Source of the DNA: Psychrobacter luti
GTDB lineage: Bacteria; Pseudomonadota; Gammaproteobacteria; Pseudomonadales; Moraxellaceae
Assembly (NCBI RefSeq): GCF_014192115.1
Contig: NZ_JACHXL010000001.1
Location: 526,788 to 590,787 of the forward strand
Direction: 5' to 3'
DNA: 64,000 nucleotides
Under the pieces are notes generated by a model that was given only the letters and a program-made list of their open reading frames with translations, was not told the origin of the DNA and searched no databases. A program made the position numbers and the translations under genes. Of the stretch, positions 38,193 through 48,056 are shown one piece after another; position 1 is the stretch's first letter, and each line of letters begins with the position of its first letter.

Positions 38193-38924
38193 ATGTCAAA
38201 CTCTCTGTTTTCAAAAGAAATGCAAGACCAACTAAAAGAGCTCAAAGGGCAACTGAGTAAGGGTCGCGATACCAACTCAGCAGATGGCGACAATGAAAAG
38301 CCAACCGAACCTGTGTCACTGTTGACCCAAAAACAAGTTAAAAAAACGGTCAAGCAATTAGATAGCGAACATATCGACGACGATAAAGTGCTATTTATGC
38401 AAGCGATGCATGGCGTCAATCAACTAGAAGATAAAAATGTACGCTCGCCTGCCAATGCTTCAAAAGCTGGCAAACTTGACGCCGCAACGTTATCAAAACG
38501 TGCCGCAGCTCAAGGTAGTGAAGCAAGCGACTTGGGCGCAGGCCTGTCAGATATGCAAGCATTACTCAATCCTGTTGCTTCTGAAGCCTATTTGTCTTAT
38601 AAGCAGCCGACCTTGCAAAACAAAATCTTTGATCAGCTCAAAAAAGGCAAGCTACGTTGGTATGATGCGGTAGATATTCATGGCTGCACCATCGAAGAAG
38701 CGCGCATGGCAATGACCCAACTATTAAGCCAAGCCAAGCAAAACAACGAAACCATGGTAAAAATCGTCCATGGTAAAGGTTCTGAGGCCATTTTAAAAAC
38801 GTGCGTCAATGGTTGGCTACGTCAACTACCAGAAGTATTGGCTTTTTGCTCTGCCCCACCAAAAGATGGCGGTAATGGTGCGGTGTTAGTCTTACTTAAA
38901 AAACCTAAAAATGATGGCGAGTAG
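38193..38924 (+). CDS. Smr-domain protein (SmrA/B-type endonuclease candidate)
   Basis: 243 residues. The Smr domain occupies about 160-240: 'RWYDAVDIHGCTIEEARMAM' with the D-I-H-G motif, then 'KIVHGKGSEAILKTCVNGWL' and 'GNGAVLVLLKKPK'. The D-x-H-G and H-G-K-G motifs of Smr nucleases are present. In E. coli, SmrB cleaves mRNA between collided ribosomes. The N-terminal ~150 residues are polar, partly disordered and family-specific. It is 100 bp after trpC on the same strand and has its own terminator at 38954-38978. Confidence 0.88.
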   Translation: MSNSLFSKEMQDQLKELKGQLSKGRDTNSADGDNEKPTEPVSLLTQKQVKKTVKQLDSEHIDDDKVLFMQAMHGVNQLEDKNVRSPANASKAGKLDAATLSKRAAAQGSEASDLGAGLSDMQALLNPVASEAYLSYKQPTLQNKIFDQLKKGKLRWYDAVDIHGCTIEEARMAMTQLLSQAKQNNETMVKIVHGKGSEAILKTCVNGWLRQLPEVLAFCSAPPKDGGNGAVLVLLKKPKNDGE

Positions 38925-38953
38925 TTTTTAGTTTTAGCTTAATATCAAAACAG

Positions 38954-38978
38954 AAGGGACTGCAATTGGCAGTCCTTT
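38954..38978 (+). terminator. Terminator of the Smr gene
   Basis: GGACTGC / GCAGTCC stem with a 5-base loop extended by G-U/A-U pairs and followed by TTTTTTA. Confidence 0.85.
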
Positions 38979-39155
38979 TTTATATCAATCAATCGTAGCT
39001 TTCTTTGATAAAATCTTTAATGAAAAGCTTTAGGACACAGTTTTAACAATAAGCTTTAAGAGCCAATTTTAATGATAAGTGCTAACAGCCTGCTCTAAAC
39101 AAACATCTCTATTACTTTTATAACAATACTTTCTCATCGTTTAAGTGATGCTATT

Positions 39156-39788
39156 ATGACCATACAGACCATCGAAAACAGTAGAGAATTACAAGAGCAT
39201 ATAAGTGCTTTGATTGCTATCGAACCTAGATTCGCGCCTGTCTATGAGCAAGTTGGCATGCCGGACTTACGACATAACGCAGGTGGATTTACACAGATAA
39301 TGAGAGCGATGGTTGGGCAACAGTTATCTGTAGCAGCGGCGGCCAGTATTTGGCAACGCTTGGTTGATAGAGGTTTGACGACGCCGGCAGCGATTCGTGC
39401 AGCAACGGACGAGGACTTACGCGCGCAGGGGCTCTCTAAGCAAAAAATTCGTTATACGCGCTCTTTGGTCGAGCACGATATAGATTTTTCCGCTTTAGAT
39501 ACCCTGCCTGACGAAGAAGTTATCAAAACCTTGACCGCGGTTACTGGTATTGGACGCTGGACTGCTGAGATGTATTTGCTGTTCTCATTAAAACGAGCTG
39601 ATGTACTGGCAGTTGATGATTTAGCGATTAAAGTGGCGGCGATGGACTTGCTAGGTTTAGCAGAGCGCCCAACGCCGAAACAACTAAAAAATTTGACTCA
39701 AGATTGGTCTCCACATCGTAGCGCTGCCAGTTTATTGTTATGGCAATACTATGGTTTCTTACGTCAAAAAAACGCCGTACCTTTATAA
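39156..39788 (+). CDS. DNA-3-methyladenine glycosylase II (AlkA-type, HhH-GPD)
   Basis: 210 residues, all of the HhH-GPD domain and without the N-terminal domain of E. coli AlkA. 'QIMRAMVGQQLSVAAAASIW' is the family opening; the helix-hairpin-helix is 'LTAVTGIGRWTAEMYLLF', and the catalytic Asp sits in 'VLAVDDLAIKVA'. It removes alkylated purines (and perhaps others) from DNA, starting base-excision repair. It looks like a free-standing gene between the Smr and MscS genes. An exact substrate cannot be stated. Confidence 0.9.
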   Translation: MTIQTIENSRELQEHISALIAIEPRFAPVYEQVGMPDLRHNAGGFTQIMRAMVGQQLSVAAAASIWQRLVDRGLTTPAAIRAATDEDLRAQGLSKQKIRYTRSLVEHDIDFSALDTLPDEEVIKTLTAVTGIGRWTAEMYLLFSLKRADVLAVDDLAIKVAAMDLLGLAERPTPKQLKNLTQDWSPHRSAASLLLWQYYGFLRQKNAVPL

Positions 39789-39890
39789 GCTGCACTTTTA
39801 TAAGCTATGCCTTTATGACCATCTAACTAAATAGCTCTCTAACGAACAAAACGTGGCGTAAGTTTTTAAGCAAAATTGTCATATGATACG

Positions 39891-41882
39891 CTAAGGTTGA
39901 TTCCAGATAGAAAAACCAAATTTTCTTTTGGCACGCTTAAATTTATTTTTCACCAATGCCTTTCTTTTTAGTTGACGCTCTTTATCTAAGTTAATTTTTT
40001 TGTGCTTGGCTTCTTTATTTGCTTGAATTGTCGCTACTTTATCATCCTTGCTTTTGTCCGCCTCTTTGCCTAAATCAACCCCATTTTGCTCACCGTCTAT
40101 ATCATCACTGTTATAGATGTCATTGACGTCATGATTAACATCATTCTTATTCTCATCAGTGCTTAAATTATCGTCTACCGCTTCACTACCATTATCCTCG
40201 ATATCGTTTAACATTTCATGTTCAAGCTCAGCTTGATTGACAATCAGCTGCTGGGTTGGCAAGGCATGCTCGACCTTGTATTTCGCTACTTGTTTTAAAA
40301 TATCGACGAATAACACGTTTTGTTTGTCATAAAACTCGGTGATCCCATTGGCATTGACGTAAGCTTGCAATTGGATGACGTAACAGTCTTGACGCAGCTC
40401 CAAGATATTGACCTGATTCCATTCTTGGTTGGTTAAATAGTGCTCATCTAAAAACGCATCCAAGTCTTTGACCATTTTAAATACCACCTCAATATCAGCA
40501 GTACGCTTAAGATATAACTGGTGCAAGAATCGGAACATATCACGCGAGGTAAAGTTTTCAATTTGCATCGATGAAAAATCACCGTTTGGCACAGTAACGA
40601 TGGTGCGCGACAAGGTACGTACCCGTGATGAACGAATACCAATATCGACAACAGTGCCTTCATAGGTACCAAACTTACAATAATCGCCGATACGGACGGG
40701 TGAATCTGCCACCACCACCACACTGCCGACCAAGTTTTCAATCGTTTTTTGCGCACCAAGGGCTAAGGCTAAACCGCCGACCCCCAATGCCGCAATACCT
40801 GTGGTCAAGTCAAAACCTAAATTGCCAAAGATGACGATAACGGCAAATATCAATAGCAGTGCTTTGACCACTTTACGCAGCAGCCCCAAGATAGAAACAC
40901 GTTCCGTATAGTTTTTCTTATAGCTTAAATTGACTGCGCGAGTAAATATCGAATCTATAACGCGTAATAATAACCAAGTGGTCGCCACCCAAGAGGCAAT
41001 ATCAGTAAAGCGATTGACCGGCTCGCGCAGCGTCACTGAGACACCTGCATAAACCATTACCTCAGACAGTATCAGCGCCATAACCACTACTGCCAGTGGC
41101 AATATCACATTATTAGGTAAGGGTAATGCCTCGCCACGAATACGCGGATAGGCCAGTTTTAATAAGTGATAGAGCAGCCAAACCAAAATATAAGTGAGTA
41201 TAAAGCTACTGATAATCATGGTGAGGGCAGCAAACAAATCCGCCATCTGGTACCCAAACAGTTTTTTGCCTTCTAATGAGTCAACGGTATAGCGAGAAAC
41301 CAACGTCGGCTCATAGTTCTCTATCACCTCTGGTACTGCATCAAGCGTGTCACTCGAAAACTGCCAATACTGCTCCCCTTCCTTAGACACGACCCTTTCT
41401 AGCAGCAGCGGTACGCTTTTGTCGCCAACATTAATCACCCCTACGCTTTCTTGGCTCGGTGGTAGCTGATCGGTTAAATTGCCCTCAGGGGTATTGTTAA
41501 TCTGTAAGTCAGGCTGAAAACGTCCGCCGGCATCGAGCGCTTGCTTGAACTGGCGCACAATGGTGGTTGGATTATCGGATTTGGATAAATTTAAATAATT
41601 ACTTGCCAACAGATAGTCATTTTCACCTAATGCACCGATAAAGCCTTGTACCGTATGGCGCGGCGTATCGCGACCAAATGAATCTGGTATCGAGGTTTTG
41701 GTCGTCTCTTCACTTTGACCGCCCACACCCAGTATGCTGGCTTCGGCGGCAGTCGCACTATGTGGCAAGAGTAAACTTAATATCATCGCAAACAGAAACG
41801 CCGTCATCATAAGCGGCGTTTTCGGAGATGAGATTGATGGAGATGGCGCAGTACGAGCACTCAGATAACGCTGAATAGACAA
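39891..41882 (-). CDS. MscS-family mechanosensitive channel with periplasmic N-terminus
   Basis: 663 residues. Starts with TTG at 41882, six bases after AGAGG. A further possible start is the Met at residue 25-26, just before the signal-like helix (MMTAFLFAMILSLLLPHSA). After a ~170-residue extracytoplasmic part come membrane helices, the pore helix 'LAALGVGGLALALGAQKTIE' and the MscS beta domain 'SVVVVADSPVRIGDYCKFGT', then 'GTVVDIGIRSSRVRTLSRTI'. The C-terminus (~560-663) is a long Asp/Glu/Lys-rich tail, which is uncommon. It releases solutes on hypo-osmotic shock. The upstream 400 bp (41883-42279) carry its promoter. Confidence 0.9.
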   Translation of the reverse strand: MSIQRYLSARTAPSPSISSPKTPLMMTAFLFAMILSLLLPHSATAAEASILGVGGQSEETTKTSIPDSFGRDTPRHTVQGFIGALGENDYLLASNYLNLSKSDNPTTIVRQFKQALDAGGRFQPDLQINNTPEGNLTDQLPPSQESVGVINVGDKSVPLLLERVVSKEGEQYWQFSSDTLDAVPEVIENYEPTLVSRYTVDSLEGKKLFGYQMADLFAALTMIISSFILTYILVWLLYHLLKLAYPRIRGEALPLPNNVILPLAVVVMALILSEVMVYAGVSVTLREPVNRFTDIASWVATTWLLLRVIDSIFTRAVNLSYKKNYTERVSILGLLRKVVKALLLIFAVIVIFGNLGFDLTTGIAALGVGGLALALGAQKTIENLVGSVVVVADSPVRIGDYCKFGTYEGTVVDIGIRSSRVRTLSRTIVTVPNGDFSSMQIENFTSRDMFRFLHQLYLKRTADIEVVFKMVKDLDAFLDEHYLTNQEWNQVNILELRQDCYVIQLQAYVNANGITEFYDKQNVLFVDILKQVAKYKVEHALPTQQLIVNQAELEHEMLNDIEDNGSEAVDDNLSTDENKNDVNHDVNDIYNSDDIDGEQNGVDLGKEADKSKDDKVATIQANKEAKHKKINLDKERQLKRKALVKNKFKRAKRKFGFSIWNQP

Positions 41883-42300
41883 AACAAACCTCTTAGCTTG
41901 ATAAATATTACAACAAAAAAAATAGATAAAACCTGCCCTATGATAGCAATTATTTATAACGGCAATGCTTTTGATTACGTGTTTTTATCGCGATCTATAT
42001 TAGGCAATTATATTTTAACGTCTCATATTTGGGCGTTCACTTCTTATCGCCGCTTTATCTATGTAATTTAAGAAACACACCCACTGTATTTTATTAAATT
42101 AAATCACTGAAGTGAGTAAATAACCATCTATCATGAAAGCTGCTCAGCTTATAATGAATAAACATTAGGTGAAAGTGGTTTATAAATGAATCGCTTTTAT
42201 AGATAATGACGCCATGTAATCTATTTATTACTTTTTGTAAATATTAGCATCTCAGCTTTCGCATCTGTAACTTTCTGACTTGATCAATTTGGAATTAAAT
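41883..42300. other. Intergenic region between mscS-like and TonB receptor genes (divergent)
   Basis: About 420 bp. It contains an AAGCTG-CT-CAGCTT inverted repeat (42137-42150) abutting a TATAAT box (42150-42155) pointing to the TonB receptor. I looked for a cobalamin riboswitch (B12-box) and a Fur box and found neither. Confidence 0.5.
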
Positions 42301-44241
42301 ATGTCTTTATCCCGTTCGTCTTCGACCACCTATCTTCGGTTGTGTATCTTAAGTGCTTTAGGCGTATTTGCTATGAGTGCTACAGCCGCGACTACTGATA
42401 GTAGCACTATTGATGATAACGCGCTGCCACAAGTTGAGCTTGATAAAATCGTCGTCACAGCCACACGTACACCGACTAAGACCAGCAATGTTATTGCTCA
42501 GACTCGGGTGATTGATAAAGAAGAATTGCAGCGTTATCAGGGTCAGACTGTCACTGATGTATTGAAGAATCAGCCTGGCATTAATATTACACAAAGTGGC
42601 GGTATGGGCACAGCCAGTAATTTTTATATGCGCGGCTTTGATAGCAAGCAGGTATTAGTAATTATCGATGGTATCCGCTATAGCTCCATCTCTCTAGGCA
42701 CACCTCAACTAAATCTATTATCTGCTGATCAAATTGAGCGTATCGAAATTCTATACGGTGCGTCAGGTTCTAGTATTTACGGTTCTGATGCCATGGGCGG
42801 GGTCATCCAAATCTTCACCAAAGGCAATAGCGTAGAAAAATCCAATGTTTCTACGACCGTTGGTTATGGCAGTAATGATCATTATCAAGTGGGCGTGACA
42901 GGTCAGCTTAAAAATGATACTTCGTCATTGAGCTTAGGTGTCAGTCGCAACGAAACTGACGGTTTCAACGCAATTGCTAATGCCAATTCTTATGATTACA
43001 ACGTTGACGATGATGGTTTTAAATCTACCAATGCCAGTTTGGGATTACAGCATAGGCTTTCAAACTCGCTAAGCGCTGGACTCAGTGCCTTGTATTCTGA
43101 CTCAACTACCGACATCGACTCAGCAGGAAATGCTTTCCCGAATGCTTATTCAGATCAAAAAAATGGCAGTGCAAATGCTTACCTTCAATATAAAACGCCT
43201 TTGACGGTCAGCAAACTTAGCTACGGACAAAGTATTGATAAATCAACTTCTTATGATGCCAACTCTATTAACTATCAAGAAGGTAGTCAGTTCGATACCA
43301 CGCAAGAGCAGGCACGCTTAGAGACCAGCATTAACGCGCAACCTGGTACTGTGATTGTTGGCGCAGAATGGTTATCGCAAAAATTAGACGCCTCAGATGT
43401 TTTAGTTTATCCGCCTTACCCTGATACCACTCCTCCTGTTCAAACCGCCTATGACCCTGACGACAGAACCGTTAAAAGTGCTTTCGTTGGTTATCAATTG
43501 TCAGAGTCTTATTACGACCTGCAAGCCAACTATCGTGTAGATGACAACTCTCAATACGGTAATGAAAGCACTTACAATCTAGGGGCTGCCATACATCCAA
43601 TGGCAGGTATGAGAATTGGTGCAAACTATGCCACAGGTTTTCGCGCCCCTACTTTTAATGACTTATACTGGCCTGGTTTCAGTAATCCAAACCTGAAACC
43701 TGAAAGAACTGAGAACACGGAAGTATTCGTTGAATATGCTAATGACATGCAGACGTCTCGATTGACAGGCTTTCACACAGATGCAGAAGACCTAATTGCG
43801 AGTGGTACAAACATCAGTGAAGCAAAAATCAAAGGCTTAAGCTTAACCTCAGACTGGAATATGAATGCCTTTATATTTGGTTTAGGTTACGACTACTTAG
43901 ATGCGAAGGACAAAACTGCAAATAGCGCCAGCTATGATCAACAGCTTGCCTATCGTCCTAAAAACAGCGGTATGGTTTATATTGGTTATCAGCAACCTAC
44001 ATTCGATGTTCGCCTTGAAGCCAAACATACAGATGATAGATTTACAGCCGAAAATAATAAGCTTGATAGCTACACGTTGCTTAATTTAAGTGGCAGTGCT
44101 TATATTACGCCTAAACTTCGTGCTAACTTGCGGGTAGATAATATTACTGACGAAGAATATACTCTTGCCAGCCAATTCGGTAATGAGTACGCCACAGAGG
44201 GTACCAGTTATTTCACCTCACTAACTTATAACTGGTTCTAA
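42301..44241 (+). CDS. TonB-dependent outer-membrane receptor (BtuB/vitamin B12-like)
   Basis: 646 residues from the ATG at 42301, with GGAA upstream. A TTG seven codons earlier is less likely. A signal peptide ending MSATAA-TT, a TonB box region 'LDKIVVTATRTPTKTSN', a plug domain ('VTDVLKNQPGINITQSGGMG', 'ADQIERIEILYGASGSSIYG', 'SDAMGGVIQIFTK') and a 22-strand barrel ending in aromatic Phe (TYNWF). The plug details resemble BtuB, but the ligand (B12, heme, siderophore) cannot be fixed. It is monocistronic and closed by a terminator at 44285-44308. Confidence 0.88.
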   Translation: MSLSRSSSTTYLRLCILSALGVFAMSATAATTDSSTIDDNALPQVELDKIVVTATRTPTKTSNVIAQTRVIDKEELQRYQGQTVTDVLKNQPGINITQSGGMGTASNFYMRGFDSKQVLVIIDGIRYSSISLGTPQLNLLSADQIERIEILYGASGSSIYGSDAMGGVIQIFTKGNSVEKSNVSTTVGYGSNDHYQVGVTGQLKNDTSSLSLGVSRNETDGFNAIANANSYDYNVDDDGFKSTNASLGLQHRLSNSLSAGLSALYSDSTTDIDSAGNAFPNAYSDQKNGSANAYLQYKTPLTVSKLSYGQSIDKSTSYDANSINYQEGSQFDTTQEQARLETSINAQPGTVIVGAEWLSQKLDASDVLVYPPYPDTTPPVQTAYDPDDRTVKSAFVGYQLSESYYDLQANYRVDDNSQYGNESTYNLGAAIHPMAGMRIGANYATGFRAPTFNDLYWPGFSNPNLKPERTENTEVFVEYANDMQTSRLTGFHTDAEDLIASGTNISEAKIKGLSLTSDWNMNAFIFGLGYDYLDAKDKTANSASYDQQLAYRPKNSGMVYIGYQQPTFDVRLEAKHTDDRFTAENNKLDSYTLLNLSGSAYITPKLRANLRVDNITDEEYTLASQFGNEYATEGTSYFTSLTYNWF

Positions 44242-44284
44242 ATTGATTTTAATAGCATAAAAATCCAGTGTTTTACTAATTATA

Positions 44285-44308
44285 AAAGGTCATCCAACGA
44301 TGGCCTTT
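44285..44308 (+). terminator. Terminator of the TonB receptor gene
   Basis: 10-bp stem AAAGGTCATC / GATGGCCTTT (one G-U), CAAC loop, seven T. Confidence 0.88.
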
Positions 44309-44384
44309 TTTTATGACTTGTCCACTTACCATTTATATCAGCCAATAGGTGACAAATTAACCGCTATCTATTACAATAACCACC

Positions 44385-44536
44385 CTCCGAGAGGTGTTGC
44401 ACCATAATATCTGATCTTGCAAATAGGCTTCAAAGCCGCGCTAATCAGTGTTTATGTTAGGCTCGGTAACTGTTGAATAGTCTTTCTCATGATTGTTGGC
44501 AGCGCAAATAACGGCACCTGCGTTATTATTCTTTTT
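44385..44536 (+). promoter_or_regulatory. S-adenosylhomocysteine (SAH) riboswitch candidate with terminator, ahcY leader
   Basis: The core agrees with the SAH riboswitch: P1 pairs CCGAG (44387-44391) with CTCGG (44462-44466), the 5' loop reads AGGTGTTGCACC, 'TTAGGCTCGG' is the 3' P1 strand, and a downstream 'AACGGCACCT' (44510-44519) can pair with AGGTGT (44392-44397) to make the P4 pseudoknot. The same segment is part of a terminator hairpin, AATAACG (44507-44513) with CGTTATT (44521-44527), then ATTCTTTTT. The pseudoknot and hairpin are mutually exclusive, so SAH should allow read-through. Found by pattern, not by a covariance model. Confidence 0.8.
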
Positions 44537-44567
44537 ATCATACATTAACCACTGATAGGAGCATATT

Positions 44568-45992
44568 ATGGACGCAGTGTCTAACACCCCATCTGCCCAT
44601 ACGATCAACCCCTCTTTCACTGACTATAAAGTCGCCGACATCAGCCTTGCCGATTACGGTCGCCGTGAAATCACTCTAGCCGAAGCCGAAATGCCTGCCC
44701 TAATGGGTTTGCGTCGTCGCTACGAAGCGGATCAACCGCTTAAAGGCGCAAAAATCGCTGGCTGTATCCACATGACCATCCAGACTGCCGTTCTTATCGA
44801 GACACTCGTCGCGCTAGGTGCTGAAGTACGCTGGACTTCATGTAACATCTTCTCAACTCAAGACCATGCTGCTGCTGCGATTGCTGCTGCTGGTATCTCT
44901 GTTTATGCTTGGAAAGGCGAAACAGAAGAAGAGTACGAGTGGTGCTTACGTCAACAAATCCACGTTGGCGGTGAAGCATCAGGTCAGCTGTGGGATGCCA
45001 ACTTAATCTTAGATGATGGCGGTGATTTAACGGCTTTAATTCATAATGATTACGCTGAGCTTCTTGAAAATATTCATGGTATCTCAGAAGAGACTACTAC
45101 AGGCGTCCATCGTCTGGTTGAAATGCTCAATAAAGGCACGCTAAAAGTACCGGCTATCAACGTTAACGACGCCGTTACTAAGTCTAAAAATGATAATAAA
45201 TACGGCTGCCGTCATAGCTTAAATGACGCTATCAAACGTGCAACTGACATGTTCCTTGCCGGTCGTCGCGCTTTAGTAATCGGTTATGGCGATGTAGGTA
45301 AAGGCTCTACGCAAAGCTTACGTCAAGAAGGCATGATTGTCCGTGTCTCAGAAGTTGACCCTATCTGTGCTATGCAGGCATGTATGGACGGCTTTGAAGT
45401 ATTATCACCGTACATCAATGGCGATAACACTGGCGGCGCAGAAAACATCAACACCCGTCTACTCGAAGACACTGACATGATTGTCACCACTACTGGTAAC
45501 TATCATGTTTGTGATAGACATATGCTAGCTGCATTAAAACCTGGCGCGGTCGTTTGTAACATCGGTCACTTTGATACCGAAATTGACACACAGTTTATGC
45601 GTGACAACTGGCGCTGGGTTGAGATCAAGCCACAAGTCCATCAAATCTTCCGCTCAGACGATGAAAATGATTATTTGATTCTGCTTGCTGAAGGTCGTTT
45701 GGTGAATTTGGGTAACGCGACTGGTCACCCATCACGTGTAATGGACGGCTCATTTGCTAACCAAGTATTGGCGCAAATGTATCTGTTTGAAGAAAAGTTT
45801 GCTGACTTACCAGCAGATAAGCGCACTGACAACTTATACGTCAAAGTCTTACCGAAAAAGCTAGACGAAGAAGTAGCCGCTGCTATGGTTGCTGGCTTTA
45901 ACGGTACTTTAACGAAGCTGACTGAAAAACAAGCTGAGTATTTGGGTGTGCCTGTTGAAGGTCCATTTAAGCCTGACGCTTATAAATACTAA
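44568..45992 (+). CDS. ahcY: S-adenosylhomocysteine hydrolase (adenosylhomocysteinase)
   Basis: 474 residues, the long bacterial form with the ~40-residue insert ('[20 protein letters not shown]' region). NAD-binding Rossmann motif '[20 protein letters not shown]', active-site '[20 protein letters not shown]', and end '...[10 protein letters not shown]' with the conserved C-terminal Lys-Tyr. AGGAG precedes the ATG. It splits SAH into adenosine and homocysteine, keeping methyltransferases active. metF follows after 13 bp. Controlled by the upstream SAH riboswitch. Confidence 0.98.
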   Translation: MDAVSNTPSAHTINPSFTDYKVADISLADYGRREITLAEAEMPALMGLRRRYEADQPLKGAKIAGCIHMTIQTAVLIETLVALGAEVRWTSCNIFSTQDHAAAAIAAAGISVYAWKGETEEEYEWCLRQQIHVGGEASGQLWDANLILDDGGDLTALIHNDYAELLENIHGISEETTTGVHRLVEMLNKGTLKVPAINVNDAVTKSKNDNKYGCRHSLNDAIKRATDMFLAGRRALVIGYGDVGKGSTQSLRQEGMIVRVSEVDPICAMQACMDGFEVLSPYINGDNTGGAENINTRLLEDTDMIVTTTGNYHVCDRHMLAALKPGAVVCNIGHFDTEIDTQFMRDNWRWVEIKPQVHQIFRSDDENDYLILLAEGRLVNLGNATGHPSRVMDGSFANQVLAQMYLFEEKFADLPADKRTDNLYVKVLPKKLDEEVAAAMVAGFNGTLTKLTEKQAEYLGVPVEGPFKPDAYKY

Positions 45993-46005
45993 TAGGAATT
46001 AGACT

Positions 46006-46854
46006 GTGACTAAGCCTGCTATCTCATTTGAGTTTTTCCCAGCCAAAACCGAGCAAGGTCATGAAAAGCTACTCAGCACTTATGATGAGTTGAATAAGCT
46101 GTCACCTGCGTACTTTTCGGTGACCTACGGTGCGGGCGGTTCAACCCGTAGTCGCACGTTAGACATCGTTCAAGCACTATGCGCTCGTGGTAACACTGAT
46201 ATTGCACCGCATTTGTCTTGTATCGGTGATGATAAAAGTGAAATCGCGGAATTGCTCGATCTCTATAAGAGCTTAGGTATCAAGCGCTTAGTCGCGCTTC
46301 GTGGTGATTTGCCATCAGGTCAGGTTGGTATGGGCGAGCTGCCATTTGCGTTAGACTTGGTTAAGTTTATCCGCGAATATTCAGGTGATCACTTCCGTAT
46401 CGAGGTCGCAGCCTATCCTGAAATGCACCCACAAGCGCGTAGCTTTGAGCTTGATGTTGAAAATTTGGTCAATAAATACCAAGCGGGCGCCAATGCGTCA
46501 ATCACCCAGTTTTTCTATAACGCTGACAGCTATTTATATCTGCGTGATACCTTAGAGAAGCGTGGTATAGACACGATTGCTCAACCTTTAGTCGCTGGCA
46601 TTATGCCGATTACCAACTCTAGCAATTTGGTGCGCTTTGCCGATAGCTGTGGCGCTGATATTCCGCGTTATGTGCGTAAGCGCTTAACTGATTTTGGCGA
46701 TGACCGTACCGCTATTCGCGAGTTCGGCTTTGATGTTGTCTATCGTCTTTGTGAGCGTTTAATTAGTGAGGGTGTACCTGCCATGCATTTTTATAGCATG
46801 AATAAGGTTGAGCCGAACAAGCGCTTGATCGAAGCGCTGGGCTTAACAGCCTAG
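46006..46854 (+). CDS. metF: 5,10-methylenetetrahydrofolate reductase
   Basis: 282 residues, GTG start with an AGGAA box. TIM-barrel flavoprotein motifs: 'ISFEFFPAKTEQGHEKLL', 'FSVTYGAGGSTRSRTLDI', 'LVALRGDLPSGQ', 'AAYPEMHPQA', 'ITQFFYNADSYLYLRD', and 'CGADIPRYVRKRL'. It makes 5-methyl-THF for methionine synthesis. Placed directly after ahcY (13 bp), it shares the SAH-controlled transcript, a known arrangement for SAH riboswitches. The terminator is at 46881-46904. Confidence 0.98.
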   Translation: MTKPAISFEFFPAKTEQGHEKLLSTYDELNKLSPAYFSVTYGAGGSTRSRTLDIVQALCARGNTDIAPHLSCIGDDKSEIAELLDLYKSLGIKRLVALRGDLPSGQVGMGELPFALDLVKFIREYSGDHFRIEVAAYPEMHPQARSFELDVENLVNKYQAGANASITQFFYNADSYLYLRDTLEKRGIDTIAQPLVAGIMPITNSSNLVRFADSCGADIPRYVRKRLTDFGDDRTAIREFGFDVVYRLCERLISEGVPAMHFYSMNKVEPNKRLIEALGLTA

Positions 46855-46880
46855 CCCTTTATCGAATATACTGCTTAATG

Positions 46881-46904
46881 ACTGGCGTTCCTAGGAGCGC
46901 CAGT
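46881..46904 (+). terminator. Terminator of the ahcY-metF operon
   Basis: ACTGGCG / CGCCAGT stem, continued by TTCC / GGAG pairs to a 2-4-base loop, followed by TTTTTT. Confidence 0.9.
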
Positions 46905-47119
46905 TTTTTATTGCTATTTTTTTTATCAAATGTTAAATGATTGGCTCTATAAATAGGAGCTATAACATAGCTAACCATTAAAGTAAGCATATGAGTACAA
47001 CAATATAGTCATTAGAAAATATAAACGACATAAGTGCCTATGATGCTTTAGCCATATCGACAATATTCTGCTAATATGTTTCAAAATAATATATTATTAA
47101 ATTATAGGAATAAGCGACT

Positions 47120-47992
47120 GTGCGACGTTTTTTTTATGCCATCAACGATGATAACAACCCATCAGAAACCAACTACTCTAAACTTAGCACCTTGCCTATC
47201 GGTGCCAGTGTCGAATTAACCGAAAGCATCATCCATCATTGGTGTCGTGTATTGCGTGCTAATATTGGTGATAAAGGGATTTTATTTGACGGTTTTGGCG
47301 GTGAATATCAGGTACAGCTGCAAACTATCAGTAAAAAACACGCCACTGTGACGTTATTGGCGCACATAGAAACTGACCGCAATGCTGCTGTATTGACGAA
47401 AATCGGGCTGGTAATGAGTCGTGGCGAAAGAATGGATTATGCCATACAAAAATCCACTGAACTTGGCGTTACCGCTATTCAGTTGCTTAGCAGTCATCAT
47501 GGGGAGGTCAATCTAAAACCTGCCCAAGTGGAGAAAAAATTGACACAGTGGCAGCAAGTCGCCATTGCTGCTTGTGAGCAATGCGGTCTTAACCGTCCAC
47601 CGCTTATTATTGCCCCATTATCGATTGATGACTGGCTATTAAATGTAGCAGCTAGCGAAAAAGAAATGGTCGTCAGCCCTATGGTAGCTGAGCTGAGCCA
47701 AGATTCTTATTATCAAGTACTACAGCAGCCCGCAGATTTGCGCTTGCAACTGAGTGTGCCAGCAGCAGGGCAGCCCCTGATGCCTGAGGCGCTGCCCATC
47801 GTCCTAAAACAGCACGCGCCTTATATCGAATTATTAATCGGACCTGAAGGCGGACTCAGCGCTGATGAATGTACGCAAGCTGCGGATGTTGGTTTTGTAC
47901 CTTGGCAAATTGGCCCAAGGGTTCTGCGTACTGAAACCGCGCCCGTGGTTGCATTGTCTGCATTGGCGACCCTGCATAATTTAAGTCAATAG
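47120..47992 (+). CDS. rsmE: 16S rRNA (uracil-1498-N3)-methyltransferase
   Basis: 290 residues, GTG start at 47120 behind AGGAA. The length exceeds the ~245 of E. coli RsmE because of inserts around residues 12-25 and 185-210. SPOUT fold: PUA-like N-terminus ('ELTESIIHHWCRVLRANIGD'), 'SRGERMDYAIQKSTELGVTA', SAM-binding trefoil-knot 'LLIGPEGGLSADECTQA' and 'GPRVLRTETAPVVALSALAT'. It methylates U1498 in the decoding region. Monocistronic; the PAS-GGDEF-EAL gene follows after 64 bp. Confidence 0.96.
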   Translation: MRRFFYAINDDNNPSETNYSKLSTLPIGASVELTESIIHHWCRVLRANIGDKGILFDGFGGEYQVQLQTISKKHATVTLLAHIETDRNAAVLTKIGLVMSRGERMDYAIQKSTELGVTAIQLLSSHHGEVNLKPAQVEKKLTQWQQVAIAACEQCGLNRPPLIIAPLSIDDWLLNVAASEKEMVVSPMVAELSQDSYYQVLQQPADLRLQLSVPAAGQPLMPEALPIVLKQHAPYIELLIGPEGGLSADECTQAADVGFVPWQIGPRVLRTETAPVVALSALATLHNLSQ

Positions 47993-48056
47993 TGGCTACA
48001 TTAGTCACTATTACTAAGCTCCATTTATTATTTAATTTTGATGTCATGAGTCCATT

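Noticed and set aside
41883-42300. Cobalamin riboswitch or Fur box before the BtuB-like receptor
   Set aside because: I searched by eye for the B12 box and for Fur-type palindromes and found no convincing match.
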